From Chryseobacterium gleum (lineage in GTDB: Bacteria; Bacteroidota; Bacteroidia; Flavobacteriales; Weeksellaceae): a stretch of DNA of 64,000 nt. Location: NCBI RefSeq assembly GCF_900636535.1, contig NZ_LR134289.1, positions 2,356,001 through 2,420,000 on the forward strand, in the 5' to 3' direction. Below are positions 34,117 to 42,831 of the stretch, piece by piece. A model generated the notes under the pieces. The model saw nothing but the letters and a program-made list of their open reading frames with translations. It ran no database searches and was not told the origin of the DNA. Each line of letters opens with the position of its first letter. Within the stretch, counting starts at the first letter, position 1. The translations under genes were made by a program, and so were the position numbers.

Positions 34117-35223
34117 TTATTTTGCTTTTGGCGAGCATCCCGCCATTGTGGAAATCTTCACTGCTTCAGTAGGAGGAAGGTTTTTATTTCTTTCCACTAA
34201 GCTTTCAACCATCTTTCTGGCAGTTTCTGTGTAAATCTCTTCAATTTTAGATCCCTCCTGAAGTGCCGCCGGTCTTCCAACATCTCCTGCTTCTCTGATA
34301 CTCTGGATCAATGGAATTTCTCCCAATACAGGAATTCCAAGATCTTCGGCCAAATATTGTGCTCCCTGGTTTCCAAAGATATAATATTTATTGTCAGGAA
34401 GTTCTTCCGGTGTAAAATACGCCATATTTTCGATCAAACCAAGAACCGGAATGTTAATACTTTCCATCTGGAACATAGCAATACCTTTTCTAACATCTGC
34501 CAATGCAACGTGCTGAGGTGTACTTACAATCACTGCCCCTGTTACCGGTACTTCCTGAATAATGGATAAGTGAATATCACCTGTTCCCGGAGGAAGATCG
34601 ATTAATAAGAAATCAAGTTCTCCCCAGGCAGCATCTCTGATCATCTGATTCAATGCTTTTGAAGCCATTGGTCCTCTCCACACTACTGCCTGATTAGCGC
34701 CTGAAAAATATCCTATTGAAAGCATTTTCACACCATAATTCTCGATAGGCTTCATCAGATTTTTACCATTAACTTCTACAGAAATTGGTTTCTCCCCTTC
34801 TGTATCAAACATGGTAGGCACTGAGGGACCATAGATATCGGCATCCAGTAATCCCACTTTAAAGCCCATTTTAGCTAACGTTACTGCCATATTTGCAGAA
34901 ACTGTAGATTTTCCTACTCCTCCTTTACCGGAAGCAATAGCGATAATATTTTGAATCCCCGGAATTTGTTTTCCTTTGATCTGACTTTGCTGAATTTCAC
35001 TAGGCTCCGGAGAAACGATTTTAAGTTTTAAATGAACGTTTTCTCCAAACTCACTGGCAAAGGCCTGTTTCATGGCAGCTTCCAGCTTTTTCTTTTCGTG
35101 CATTGCAGGTGAATGAGCAGTCATGTCAATATAAACATCATCACCCATAATCTGAAGATTATTCACCAAATCGTCTACTTCTATTTCTTTAAGGAATTCC
35201 TGAACCTTTTCTTTCGTCAACAT
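34117..35223 (-). CDS. Mrp/NBP35 family Fe-S carrier ATPase
   Basis: A 368-residue protein with an N-terminal DUF59/MIP18-like domain (about 5-75) and a P-loop ATPase domain with the deviant Walker A GKGGVGKST (99-107), LLDADIYGPSVP and LPPGTGDIHL. It loads Fe-S clusters on apo-proteins. The usual CxxC near the segment YFTPEELPDNKYYIFG is absent (no Cys pair there), a variant that I believe is common in flavobacteria, with the cluster bound another way or by a partner. It is followed by the NifU gene. Confidence 0.92.
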   Translation of the reverse strand: MLTKEKVQEFLKEIEVDDLVNNLQIMGDDVYIDMTAHSPAMHEKKKLEAAMKQAFASEFGENVHLKLKIVSPEPSEIQQSQIKGKQIPGIQNIIAIASGKGGVGKSTVSANMAVTLAKMGFKVGLLDADIYGPSVPTMFDTEGEKPISVEVNGKNLMKPIENYGVKMLSIGYFSGANQAVVWRGPMASKALNQMIRDAAWGELDFLLIDLPPGTGDIHLSIIQEVPVTGAVIVSTPQHVALADVRKGIAMFQMESINIPVLGLIENMAYFTPEELPDNKYYIFGNQGAQYLAEDLGIPVLGEIPLIQSIREAGDVGRPAALQEGSKIEEIYTETARKMVESLVERNKNLPPTEAVKISTMAGCSPKAK

Positions 35224-35374
35224 ATAAATATAAATTGTTTACAAATTTACGCATTTTTTTCGGTAATTTAGAATCAATAAAATCTATAATATCAGGTGAT
35301 AAATCAGATCGTTAAAAATTTTTCACTCCTGTTTTATGTCCTGATACCAGAATAAGCTTCAGTAAATAATTGGT

Positions 35375-35830
35375 ATGAAAATAACGTCCTATCCTTCCAA
35401 ATATGCACAGCCAAAAGGAATTTTTACCGTTGGAAAAACAAAATTCAAATGGTATGACCTGGCCGGTGATCCTGCTGAAATTCCTCAACAGGACATTGAA
35501 AATGCCCAAAAATGCATTGACAATGCTGACGAAAATTTTAAAAACATTGATGATCTCGGATTTGTTATTATGCACCGTTGCGGAAAAAACTATCTTTTGC
35601 TGGTCTGCACATGGCGAAGTGAAAATGAACTGTGGGAAAGCGTATATTATGATGGTTCCGGCAAATTTGAAGTATGGGACAGAAACAAAACCCATCTGCC
35701 AACGTACTGTGTATGGGAAATGGGTATTGTCTATCATGAATCCCGGTCCTGGAAAAAATATCTGGGTTCCGAACGGGCAGACAAAGACAAAGAGGCGTAC
35801 CTCAGGGATTTTTTTGAAGGAGAAGTGTAG
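35375..35830 (+). CDS. Conserved protein of unknown function
   Basis: A soluble protein of 151 residues, not named. It has a FVIMHRCG strand, then YLLLVCTWRSENELWESVYY, a motif (cTWR.eNElWe) I have seen in conserved hypothetical proteins of several phyla. No signal peptide or membrane segment, no catalytic motif. It stands alone between Mrp and the GH92 gene. Confidence 0.75.
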   Translation: MKITSYPSKYAQPKGIFTVGKTKFKWYDLAGDPAEIPQQDIENAQKCIDNADENFKNIDDLGFVIMHRCGKNYLLLVCTWRSENELWESVYYDGSGKFEVWDRNKTHLPTYCVWEMGIVYHESRSWKKYLGSERADKDKEAYLRDFFEGEV

Positions 35831-35988
35831 AAATTTTCTGTACTTCATTTCACATCGTTCCATTCATAATGATATGAGTCTTAAAAAACAATTTAAGCAT
35901 TAGAATACTTTTATGGCCTAAAACCAAATGATTTGTTAGCTCTGTTTTTACTGTTTTTCAATATCTTCGCTTTTTATAAAATAAAAAC

Positions 35989-38790
35989 ATGAAAAAAGCG
36001 CTTATTGCATTTTCTATAGGGATTACCCAGATTATTTCTGCACAGAATTATTCTCAATATGTCAATCCGTTTATTGGGACCGGAGGCCATGGCCATACTT
36101 TTCCGGGTGCTATTGTTCCGTTCGGAATGGTACAGTTGTCACCTGATACAAGAATTGACGGCAGTTGGGACGGATGCAGCGGATATCATTATTTGGATTC
36201 TGTGATCTATGGTTTTTCTCATACCCATCTGAACGGAACTGGAGTTTCGGATTATGGAGATATCATGCTGATGCCTACGATGGGAAATCCCAGTCTGAAC
36301 AGTAAAGAATATTCTTCAAAATTTTCGCATAAAAATGAAAAAGCAACGGCAGGATTCTACGCTGTCAGATTAGATAAAAATAATATTGATGTTCGTCTTA
36401 CTGCTACCAAAAGAGTTGGCTACCACGAATATACTTTCAACAATGCAGGAAATGCCAATATTATCATGGACCTTAACCACAGAGATAAACTATTGGAAGG
36501 TGAGGTAAAAATCATTGATGATAAAACTATTGAGGTTTTCAGAAGAAGTGAAGCGTGGGCAACCAACCAATATATTTATGCCAGAATTGAATTTTCAAAG
36601 CCCATGAAAATTTCAAAAAAGGAAATTAACGGAAAACAGGAAAACAATCTTTTTACAGGAACCAAGCTTGCCCTGGCGTTTTCAGCCAATGTTAAAAAAG
36701 GAGAAAAGATCAATGTAAAGGTTTCTGTTTCTCCAACAGGTTACGAAGGAGCAGAAAAGAATATGCTGGCAGAAGGACAGACGAAAGATTTTGATACGGT
36801 AAAAAAACAGGCTCAATCTGACTGGGACAAAGAACTTTCAAAGATTGAAGTAAAGTCTGATGATAAAAACAAATTAGCTGTTTTTTATACTGCTCTTTAT
36901 CATGTTTTTACACAACCGAACATCAATATGGATGTTGACGGAAAGTACAGAGGCAGGGATAACAAACTTTACACTGCCAATGGTTTTGATTATTATACGG
37001 TATTTTCCCTTTGGGATACCTTCAGAGGTGCTCATCCGCTAATGACTTTAATCGACAGAAAAAGAACTGCTGATTTTATCAATACCTTCATTAAACAATA
37101 TGAGCAGGGAGGAAAACTTCCGGTATGGGAACTGGCTTCCAATGAAACAGAATGTATGATTGGTTACCACTCCGTTTCTGTCATTGCAGATGCTATGGCT
37201 AAAGGAATTCAGGGATTTGATTACGAGAAGGCATTTCAGGCAGCAAAAAGTTCAGCCATGCAGGATATTTTTGGTTTGAATGCTTATAAACAGAATAATT
37301 ATATCAGCATAGATGATGAGCATGAAAGTGTTTCCAAAACCGTAGAATATGCTTATGATGACTGGTGCATTGCCCAGATGGCAAAAATTTTAGGCAAAAA
37401 AGACGATTATCAGTATTTCATGAAACGTTCTCAGAACTGGAAAAATCTTTACAATCCGAAAACAGGTTTCATGCAGCCAAGAAAAAACGGAAACTGGTAT
37501 GAGCCATTTGATCCGAGAGAAGTCAATAACAATTATACGGAAGGAAACTCATGGCATTACTCTTATTCCGTACAGCAGGACATTCCGGGGCTTATCGCAG
37601 CTCATGGAGGAAAAGAAAAATTTGAACAGTTTATTGATGCCATCTTTACAGCTCCTGATAAAACCACGGGAAGAGAACAGGTAGACATTACAGGGTTGAT
37701 GGGACAATATGCTCAGGGAAATGAACCGAGCCACCATATTGCTTATCTGTACAATTTCGTAAACAAACCTGAAAAAACAGATGCTAAAATTAAATACATC
37801 CTTGATAACTTTTATAAAAACACACCTGACGGGCTTATCGGAAATGAAGACTGCGGACAGATGAGTGCCTGGTATGTTTTAAGCTCCATGGGAATTTATT
37901 CTGTAACTCCGGGATTACCGGAATGGGAAACTACCACTCCTTATTTTGACGAAATTAAAATTCATCTTGAAGATGGCACTACAAGGACGATTACAAAAAC
38001 TACAGGCCGTGCTGAACTCAAAAAATTAGGGTTCGAAAACGTAAAACCTGTTAAAGATTTTAAATATACAGAACAGACAGCCTCACCGGTAATTGCTGCC
38101 GACAGAATCTTTGATTTTTCTACCAAAGTTGAGATCACTCCACTGAATCCAAATGACAAGATATATTATATGACGATGGACGAAAGTGACAGTAATAAAA
38201 GAAAGACTTTCATCACATACAAAGGGCCGTTCTCCATTACTAAAACAACTCAGGTAATGGCATACGCTGAAAGAAACGGCGAAAAAAGCTCTGTGACAAC
38301 CGCTTATTTTAACAGAAGACCAAACTACTGGGACATCAATATCCTGTCAAAAGTAACACCTCAATACAGTGCTACAGGAAACCTTGCTATTATTGACGGA
38401 ATCAGAGGAGATGTGAACTGGAGAAAAGGTGAATGGCACGGATATCAGGGACAAAATTTTGAAGCCATTATTGATTTTAAATCACCTCAGCAGATCGCCA
38501 CTTTGTCTTCTACCTATCTTCAGGACAGCAGAGCATGGATTCTGATGCCTAAAAAAGTAGAATATTATGCTTCTATGAACGGAAAAGATTTTGTTCTTCT
38601 GAAAACTATTGATAATGATATTGATCCTAAAGATGAGAAAGTCCAGATCAAAGATTTCTCAACTAAAATTCTCCCTACTGAAGCCCGATATATCAAAGTA
38701 AAAGCTTACTATTTTGGAAAACTTCCGGAATGGCACCAGGGAGCTGGAGGTGATGCGTATATCTTTATCGATGAAATTTCTGCGAAATAA
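35989..38790 (+). CDS. GH92 family alpha-1,2-mannosidase
   Basis: A 933-residue exported glycoside hydrolase. Regions: signal peptide (to about 19), the GH92 N-terminal beta-sandwich (NPFIGTGGHGHTFPGAIVPFGMVQLSPDTR), the (alpha/alpha)6 catalytic region with TVFSLWDTFRGAHPL and WELASNETECMIGYH, GNEDCGQMSAWYVLSSMGIY, and a C-terminal chitobiase-type and F5/8 discoidin-like carbohydrate-binding region (about 700-933). GH92 enzymes are calcium-dependent and trim mannose from glycans with inversion. No sorting domain is evident, so it is likely periplasmic. Confidence 0.93.
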   Translation: MKKALIAFSIGITQIISAQNYSQYVNPFIGTGGHGHTFPGAIVPFGMVQLSPDTRIDGSWDGCSGYHYLDSVIYGFSHTHLNGTGVSDYGDIMLMPTMGNPSLNSKEYSSKFSHKNEKATAGFYAVRLDKNNIDVRLTATKRVGYHEYTFNNAGNANIIMDLNHRDKLLEGEVKIIDDKTIEVFRRSEAWATNQYIYARIEFSKPMKISKKEINGKQENNLFTGTKLALAFSANVKKGEKINVKVSVSPTGYEGAEKNMLAEGQTKDFDTVKKQAQSDWDKELSKIEVKSDDKNKLAVFYTALYHVFTQPNINMDVDGKYRGRDNKLYTANGFDYYTVFSLWDTFRGAHPLMTLIDRKRTADFINTFIKQYEQGGKLPVWELASNETECMIGYHSVSVIADAMAKGIQGFDYEKAFQAAKSSAMQDIFGLNAYKQNNYISIDDEHESVSKTVEYAYDDWCIAQMAKILGKKDDYQYFMKRSQNWKNLYNPKTGFMQPRKNGNWYEPFDPREVNNNYTEGNSWHYSYSVQQDIPGLIAAHGGKEKFEQFIDAIFTAPDKTTGREQVDITGLMGQYAQGNEPSHHIAYLYNFVNKPEKTDAKIKYILDNFYKNTPDGLIGNEDCGQMSAWYVLSSMGIYSVTPGLPEWETTTPYFDEIKIHLEDGTTRTITKTTGRAELKKLGFENVKPVKDFKYTEQTASPVIAADRIFDFSTKVEITPLNPNDKIYYMTMDESDSNKRKTFITYKGPFSITKTTQVMAYAERNGEKSSVTTAYFNRRPNYWDINILSKVTPQYSATGNLAIIDGIRGDVNWRKGEWHGYQGQNFEAIIDFKSPQQIATLSSTYLQDSRAWILMPKKVEYYASMNGKDFVLLKTIDNDIDPKDEKVQIKDFSTKILPTEARYIKVKAYYFGKLPEWHQGAGGDAYIFIDEISAK

Positions 38791-38800
38791 AAACGCAATT

Positions 38801-39569
38801 ATGAAAAAATTATTAATACTATCTTTTATACTTTTAAGTGTCATAAACGTTTCAGCCTGTAAATGTGTATATGAAACATTAGCATACAATTATCATAATT
38901 CTGATTTTGCAGGTATTATCAGAATTTTGAAAGTATATGACGAAAACACTGAGAAAAGAACCTATAAAGCAGATATTGAAATTGAAAAAACCTATAAGGG
39001 AAAAGCATTCAAAACAATTAATGTAAGTGGCCTGATTGGAAATTCATATTCGGGAGCTTGTGAAATTAATGTACTCCCTGATGAAAGATATCTGATCTTT
39101 TTAAATAAAATACAATAACACGTATTCTATTTCATCCTGTACTCCAAAATCAAAACTGGAAAATAAACCCACAAAAGCTGAAAATTTACAGCTTAAAAAT
39201 CTTTCCGAGGCTTTTACCTACATAGACAATAACAAATTCAGGTTTATGGGTTTACAGTTTACCCGTTGCTATGATGAAACCCAAACTGAATCTAGATCTG
39301 ATTTATCAAAGATCAGTGGATTCAAACCTAAGCAACCTTTTGCCATCTATAAAGTAAAAATAGATGATACATCAAAAATTCAGGAAATTACTCCTGTTAC
39401 AACTTTTGGAAGTAAGGATAGTATGATCGAAAATATCCTGAAAACAAAGATGAAAGTCTCCACACCGACATCTTTCTGGAATGCCAACCCAAAAGAAGGT
39501 CTACTATTTCTCTCCTATCATAAAGAAAATATAGACAAGCCGTATGGTGAAATCATCTCCTGTGATTAA
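38801..39569 (+). pseudogene. Frameshifted exported NTR/TIMP-like protein gene
   Basis: A short signal-peptide ORF (MKKLLILSFILLSVINVSACKC, to the stop at 39116) is followed in another frame by reading that continues smoothly to 39569. One extra base in the A-run at 39107-39110 would break the gene: with one A fewer, LNK would run on as YNNTYSISSC and into the second part, giving about 255 residues. The CKC start and the late Gly-x-CEINVLPDERYLIFL region recall netrin/TIMP-like (NTR) domains. It may be a true pseudogene or a sequencing error. Confidence 0.7.
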
Positions 39570-39576
39570 TACTAAA

Positions 39577-39612
39577 ATAAACCCTTCTTCAGAATTTTGA
39601 AGAAGGGTTTAT
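39577..39612. terminator. Bidirectional terminator
   Basis: A 14-base perfect stem (ATAAACCCTTCTTC, 39577-39590; complement at 39599-39612) with an 8-base loop between convergent genes. Confidence 0.9.
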
Positions 39613-39615
39613 TTA

Positions 39616-40338
39616 TCAATTCATTCTTTCCGACCATTGCAGGGCTTCCGGAAGTTCGATATCAGAAAATTCGATGTGAATGACTCTTCTTTTCTTTCCG
39701 TTCGTTGTTCTGTTAGAGCCGTGAAGCGTTAAAGGTTTCATCAGCATAATTCCACCTTTTTCTACGTTGCAGATTTCTTCTGTTTCAACAGTCCAGTCGA
39801 TGGTTTCAGGCCTGTAAATACCTTTTGCGTGAGATTTTGGAACCACTTTCAAAGCTCCGTTATTTTCATCAGTATCATCCAGGTGGATTCTGATGGTATA
39901 GATATTTTCCAGAACATTCACCGGAGGCTGCACCGCAAACTGATTCTGTTTGGTTGTCCATGGGCCAAAACCAGGGAGTTCAAGCTTTTTATCTACAGAA
40001 ATAGTCAGGTCCTGATGATAGGCTACGTACCAGTTGGAAGTTTCGGGTTTATCAAAATAAATACTTTTGACCACAAAATATTTTTCCCCGAATATTTCCT
40101 TAACCACTTTCCTGATATTTTCATTGAAAATCAGGTCTTTGATTTCCGGAACTTCTTTTAAAAACTGTCTTATGGCGAACAGATCTTCAGATTTTCTGAA
40201 ATTTTCTTTTGAAGTGTCTATACTTTGCAGAACGGTGTCTATTTCTTCAAGTTCCTGCTTTGAAAACACATTATTGATAACAGCAAAGCCATATTCTTGA
40301 ATATGGCTTTTATGATTGTCTAAGTTATTTAAACTCAT
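39616..40338 (-). CDS. Phytanoyl-CoA dioxygenase (PhyH) family protein
   Basis: A 240-residue Fe(II)/2-oxoglutarate dioxygenase. It has the iron-binding HxD in AYHQDLT, the IRIHLDDTDENNGALKVVPKSH strand pair, and the distal LTLHGSNRT with His and Arg that binds 2-oxoglutarate. The family hydroxylates lipids and small metabolites; the substrate here is unknown. It lies 9 bases after the symporter gene on the same strand, so the two are likely co-expressed. Confidence 0.88.
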   Translation of the reverse strand: MSLNNLDNHKSHIQEYGFAVINNVFSKQELEEIDTVLQSIDTSKENFRKSEDLFAIRQFLKEVPEIKDLIFNENIRKVVKEIFGEKYFVVKSIYFDKPETSNWYVAYHQDLTISVDKKLELPGFGPWTTKQNQFAVQPPVNVLENIYTIRIHLDDTDENNGALKVVPKSHAKGIYRPETIDWTVETEEICNVEKGGIMLMKPLTLHGSNRTTNGKKRRVIHIEFSDIELPEALQWSERMN

Positions 40339-40347
40339 GAATTGTTT

Positions 40348-41598
40348 TTAAATTTTGTCCAATGGCTCAGTTAATTGTCCTTCCCATTTTGAAACCGCTG
40401 AAGTTGCCAAAGTATTTCCTAACACGTTGGTCATACTTCTACCCATATCACAGAAATGGTCAATTGGTAAGATCAAAGCAATACCTTCCGGCGGAATCCC
40501 GAACATTGAACAGGTTGCCACAATGATTACCAGAGAAGCTCTCGGAACTCCTGCAATACCTTTTGAAGTAAGCATCAATACCAAAAGCATCGTGATCTGC
40601 TGCCCAAGCGTCATTTCGATTCCATAAATCTGAGCAATAAAGATGGAAGCGAATGTCATATACATCATGCTTCCGTCCAGGTTGAATGAATATCCTAAAG
40701 GTAAAATGAATGATACAACTCTACTATTACAACCGAATTTCTCCAGTTCCTCCACCAATTTCGGAAATACAGCTTCTGAACTTGTAGTGGAGAAAGCAAT
40801 CAACAAAGGCTCTTTAATTCTTTTTAAAAGATCAAAAAGGCGGTTTCCTAAGATAAGATATCCTACCAGTAAAAGAACCAGCCAAAGAACTGCTATCGCA
40901 AAGAAGAAATCTCTTAAATAAATAGCATATACTTTAAAAATTTCAAAACCGTTGGTGGCTACTACTGCTGCAATGGCTCCCAATACTCCAAGCGGAGCAA
41001 ACCACATGATATATCCAACCATTTTAAGGATGGCATGAGCAATGATATCAAAAAGTTTTACAACAGGTTTTGAATATTCTTCCCCTAAATTAGCCAGTGC
41101 AACGCCGAACATCACGGCAAATACAACAATCTGTAATACTTCATTAGTGGCAAAGGCTTCAAATAAACTTTTAGGGATCATATGCTTTACAAAATCTTCC
41201 ATGGAAAAACTTTTGCTGCTTTTAAGAAGTTCATCAGCAGAAGCCACATCCTGAATAGGTAGTTTTGTCACATGTCCCGGCTCCAGCCAGTTAACAAGCA
41301 TCAACCCGATAAAAAGAGAAACCAGAGAAGCGGAAATAAACCAAAGCATTGCTTTTGTTCCTACTCTTCCGATCATTTTGATATCACTCATTTTCGCAAT
41401 ACCCACTACCAATGTTGTAAAAACCAATGGTGCAATAATCATCTGTACCAATCTGATAAAAACTGTTCCCAGCAGTTTTATATTTTTAGAAAAGGGTTCT
41501 GCACTATCCGGATAGTTTACGTGTACAACACCTCCAATTCCTACTCCCAGAAGTAGTGCAATGATAATTGCTATAAAAAGTTTATTCTGTCCTTTCAT
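40348..41598 (-). CDS. Dicarboxylate/amino-acid:cation symporter (DAACS)
   Basis: A 416-residue membrane transporter of the GltP/GltT/DctA family, with about eight transmembrane helices and two re-entrant loops. Motifs include FSTTSSEAVFPK (the serine-rich hairpin HP1), SFNLDGSMMYMTFASIF (TM7 with the NxDG cation motif) and DHFCDMGRSMTNVLGN (TM8). It takes up glutamate/aspartate or C4-dicarboxylates with Na+ or H+. The substrate is not resolved. First gene of a pair with PhyH. Confidence 0.92.
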   Translation of the reverse strand: MKGQNKLFIAIIIALLLGVGIGGVVHVNYPDSAEPFSKNIKLLGTVFIRLVQMIIAPLVFTTLVVGIAKMSDIKMIGRVGTKAMLWFISASLVSLFIGLMLVNWLEPGHVTKLPIQDVASADELLKSSKSFSMEDFVKHMIPKSLFEAFATNEVLQIVVFAVMFGVALANLGEEYSKPVVKLFDIIAHAILKMVGYIMWFAPLGVLGAIAAVVATNGFEIFKVYAIYLRDFFFAIAVLWLVLLLVGYLILGNRLFDLLKRIKEPLLIAFSTTSSEAVFPKLVEELEKFGCNSRVVSFILPLGYSFNLDGSMMYMTFASIFIAQIYGIEMTLGQQITMLLVLMLTSKGIAGVPRASLVIIVATCSMFGIPPEGIALILPIDHFCDMGRSMTNVLGNTLATSAVSKWEGQLTEPLDKI

Positions 41599-41760
41599 AT
41601 ATATAGTTCAATTTGCGCAAATATAATGGTTTTTCAATTGGCAGAAGATTTTCTTCAATAGAGATGAATTTTACATTAAGTTTTTAATCAATGAAAATTA
41701 AAAACCTGGTTTCGAAAATATTGTAAAAAAATTAAGAAACATTTATTGAATTTTTATTCT

Positions 41761-41788
41761 TTTGGTACAAATTTTATTATTACATTTG
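41761..41788 (+). promoter_or_regulatory. Promoter of the BON-domain gene
   Basis: TTTG at 41761-41764 and TACATTTG at 41781-41788, 16 bases apart, in front of the lipoprotein ATG at 41821. Confidence 0.6.
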
Positions 41789-41820
41789 AGTGTATAACAA
41801 CATTAAAATAAATATACAAT

Positions 41821-42309
41821 ATGAAAAAAACTATTGCAATGGCTGCATTAGCTGTAGCTGTATCTTTCGGTGCTATTTCTTGTAAAAAGAAAGTTTCTGA
41901 TGCCGATCTTCAGACTCAGGCTACAACTATAGTAACTTCTAATCCCAATGCTTCTGTTGAAGTAAAAGAAGGTGTGGCACACTTAAGCGGTACTTTCGCA
42001 GATCAGCAGTCTAAAGACGCGATGATTGCAAAACTAAAAGCAATCAACGGAGTAAAAGACGTAATGGATATGTCTACGGTAGCAGCTCCTGCACCTGCAG
42101 CACCGGTTGAAACAGCATCAGCTGTAGATCCTGCTGTTCAGAAAAAAGTTCAGGATGCGGTAAAAGATTTCCCTTCTGTAAAAGTTGAAGTTGTAAACGG
42201 ACAGCTTACTCTTACAGGGAATGTTTCTGCCTTACAGGCAAGAAAAATCAAAGAATCTGTAGATGCTTTGAAAATCGGAAAGTATAACAACAATCTAATC
42301 GTAAAATAA
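41821..42309 (+). CDS. Lipoprotein with two BON domains
   Basis: A protein of 162 residues with a lipoprotein signal ending in the lipobox-like AISC (Cys21) followed by Lys residues. Two BON domains follow (about 30-83 and 105-162; ASVEVKEGVAHLSGTF, VKVEVVNGQLTLTGNV), joined by an Ala/Pro-rich linker. BON domains bind phospholipids and occur in envelope-stress proteins. It lies 6 bases before the SH3 gene. Confidence 0.85.
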   Translation: MKKTIAMAALAVAVSFGAISCKKKVSDADLQTQATTIVTSNPNASVEVKEGVAHLSGTFADQQSKDAMIAKLKAINGVKDVMDMSTVAAPAPAAPVETASAVDPAVQKKVQDAVKDFPSVKVEVVNGQLTLTGNVSALQARKIKESVDALKIGKYNNNLIVK

Positions 42310-42315
42310 TTAAAG

Positions 42316-42735
42316 ATGAGCGAATTACAAGATAAATATTCAAGCGTAGTTTCGGCAGCACAGTCTGCAGGAATTTCTAATCTTCAGGTTCAGGAGCAGG
42401 ACGGAATTCTATACGTTTCCGGAAATGCATCCAATACTGCGGCTAAAGATGCTGTATGGAATGCTCTGGGAGCTATCGATTCTACTTATTCTGCTTCAGA
42501 TATCAATATTGATGTTCAGGTTGCAGGTCTTGCTTCAGGAGCTTCTTTAACAGTAGCTACGGAAGAGTCTAACCTTAATATCAGACAGGAGCCTTCTACT
42601 GAAGCTGCCGTAGTAGGTAAAGCTTCAAAAGGATCATCTGTAACGCTTATTGAGCAGACTTCTGATGACTGGTGGAAAGTGAAAACTGCAGACGGTCAGG
42701 AAGGATATGCTTATTCAAGATACTTAAGAGCATAA
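42316..42735 (+). CDS. BON-like and SH3b domain protein
   Basis: A protein of 139 residues: an N-terminal BON-like region (about 10-70; NLQVQEQDGILYVSGNASNT) and a C-terminal bacterial SH3 (SH3b) domain (ESNLNIRQEPSTEAAVVGKASKGS, DDWWKVKTADGQEGYAYSRYL). It has no signal peptide that I can see, unlike its neighbour. SH3b domains often bind cell wall peptides. Its terminator follows at 42777-42800. Confidence 0.82.
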   Translation: MSELQDKYSSVVSAAQSAGISNLQVQEQDGILYVSGNASNTAAKDAVWNALGAIDSTYSASDINIDVQVAGLASGASLTVATEESNLNIRQEPSTEAAVVGKASKGSSVTLIEQTSDDWWKVKTADGQEGYAYSRYLRA

Positions 42736-42776
42736 TTTTTATTAAAAAATAATAAAATTTCACAAAAAATGCATAG

Positions 42777-42800
42777 AAACATCCCAAAACTGGGATGTTT
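42777..42800 (+). terminator. Terminator of the BON/SH3 pair
   Basis: AAACATCCC pairs with GGGATGTTT across AAAACT, with T's following. It shows that the next gene starts at 42832 and not at an earlier ATG at 42769. Confidence 0.85.
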
Positions 42801-42831
42801 TTATATTTTTACGGCTCTGAAAAAAAAACTA

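Noticed and set aside
35312..35863. 183-residue minus-strand ORF opposite the 35375 gene
   Set aside because: The plus-strand protein has a recognisable conserved motif; the minus-strand reading is Phe-rich and unlike any protein.
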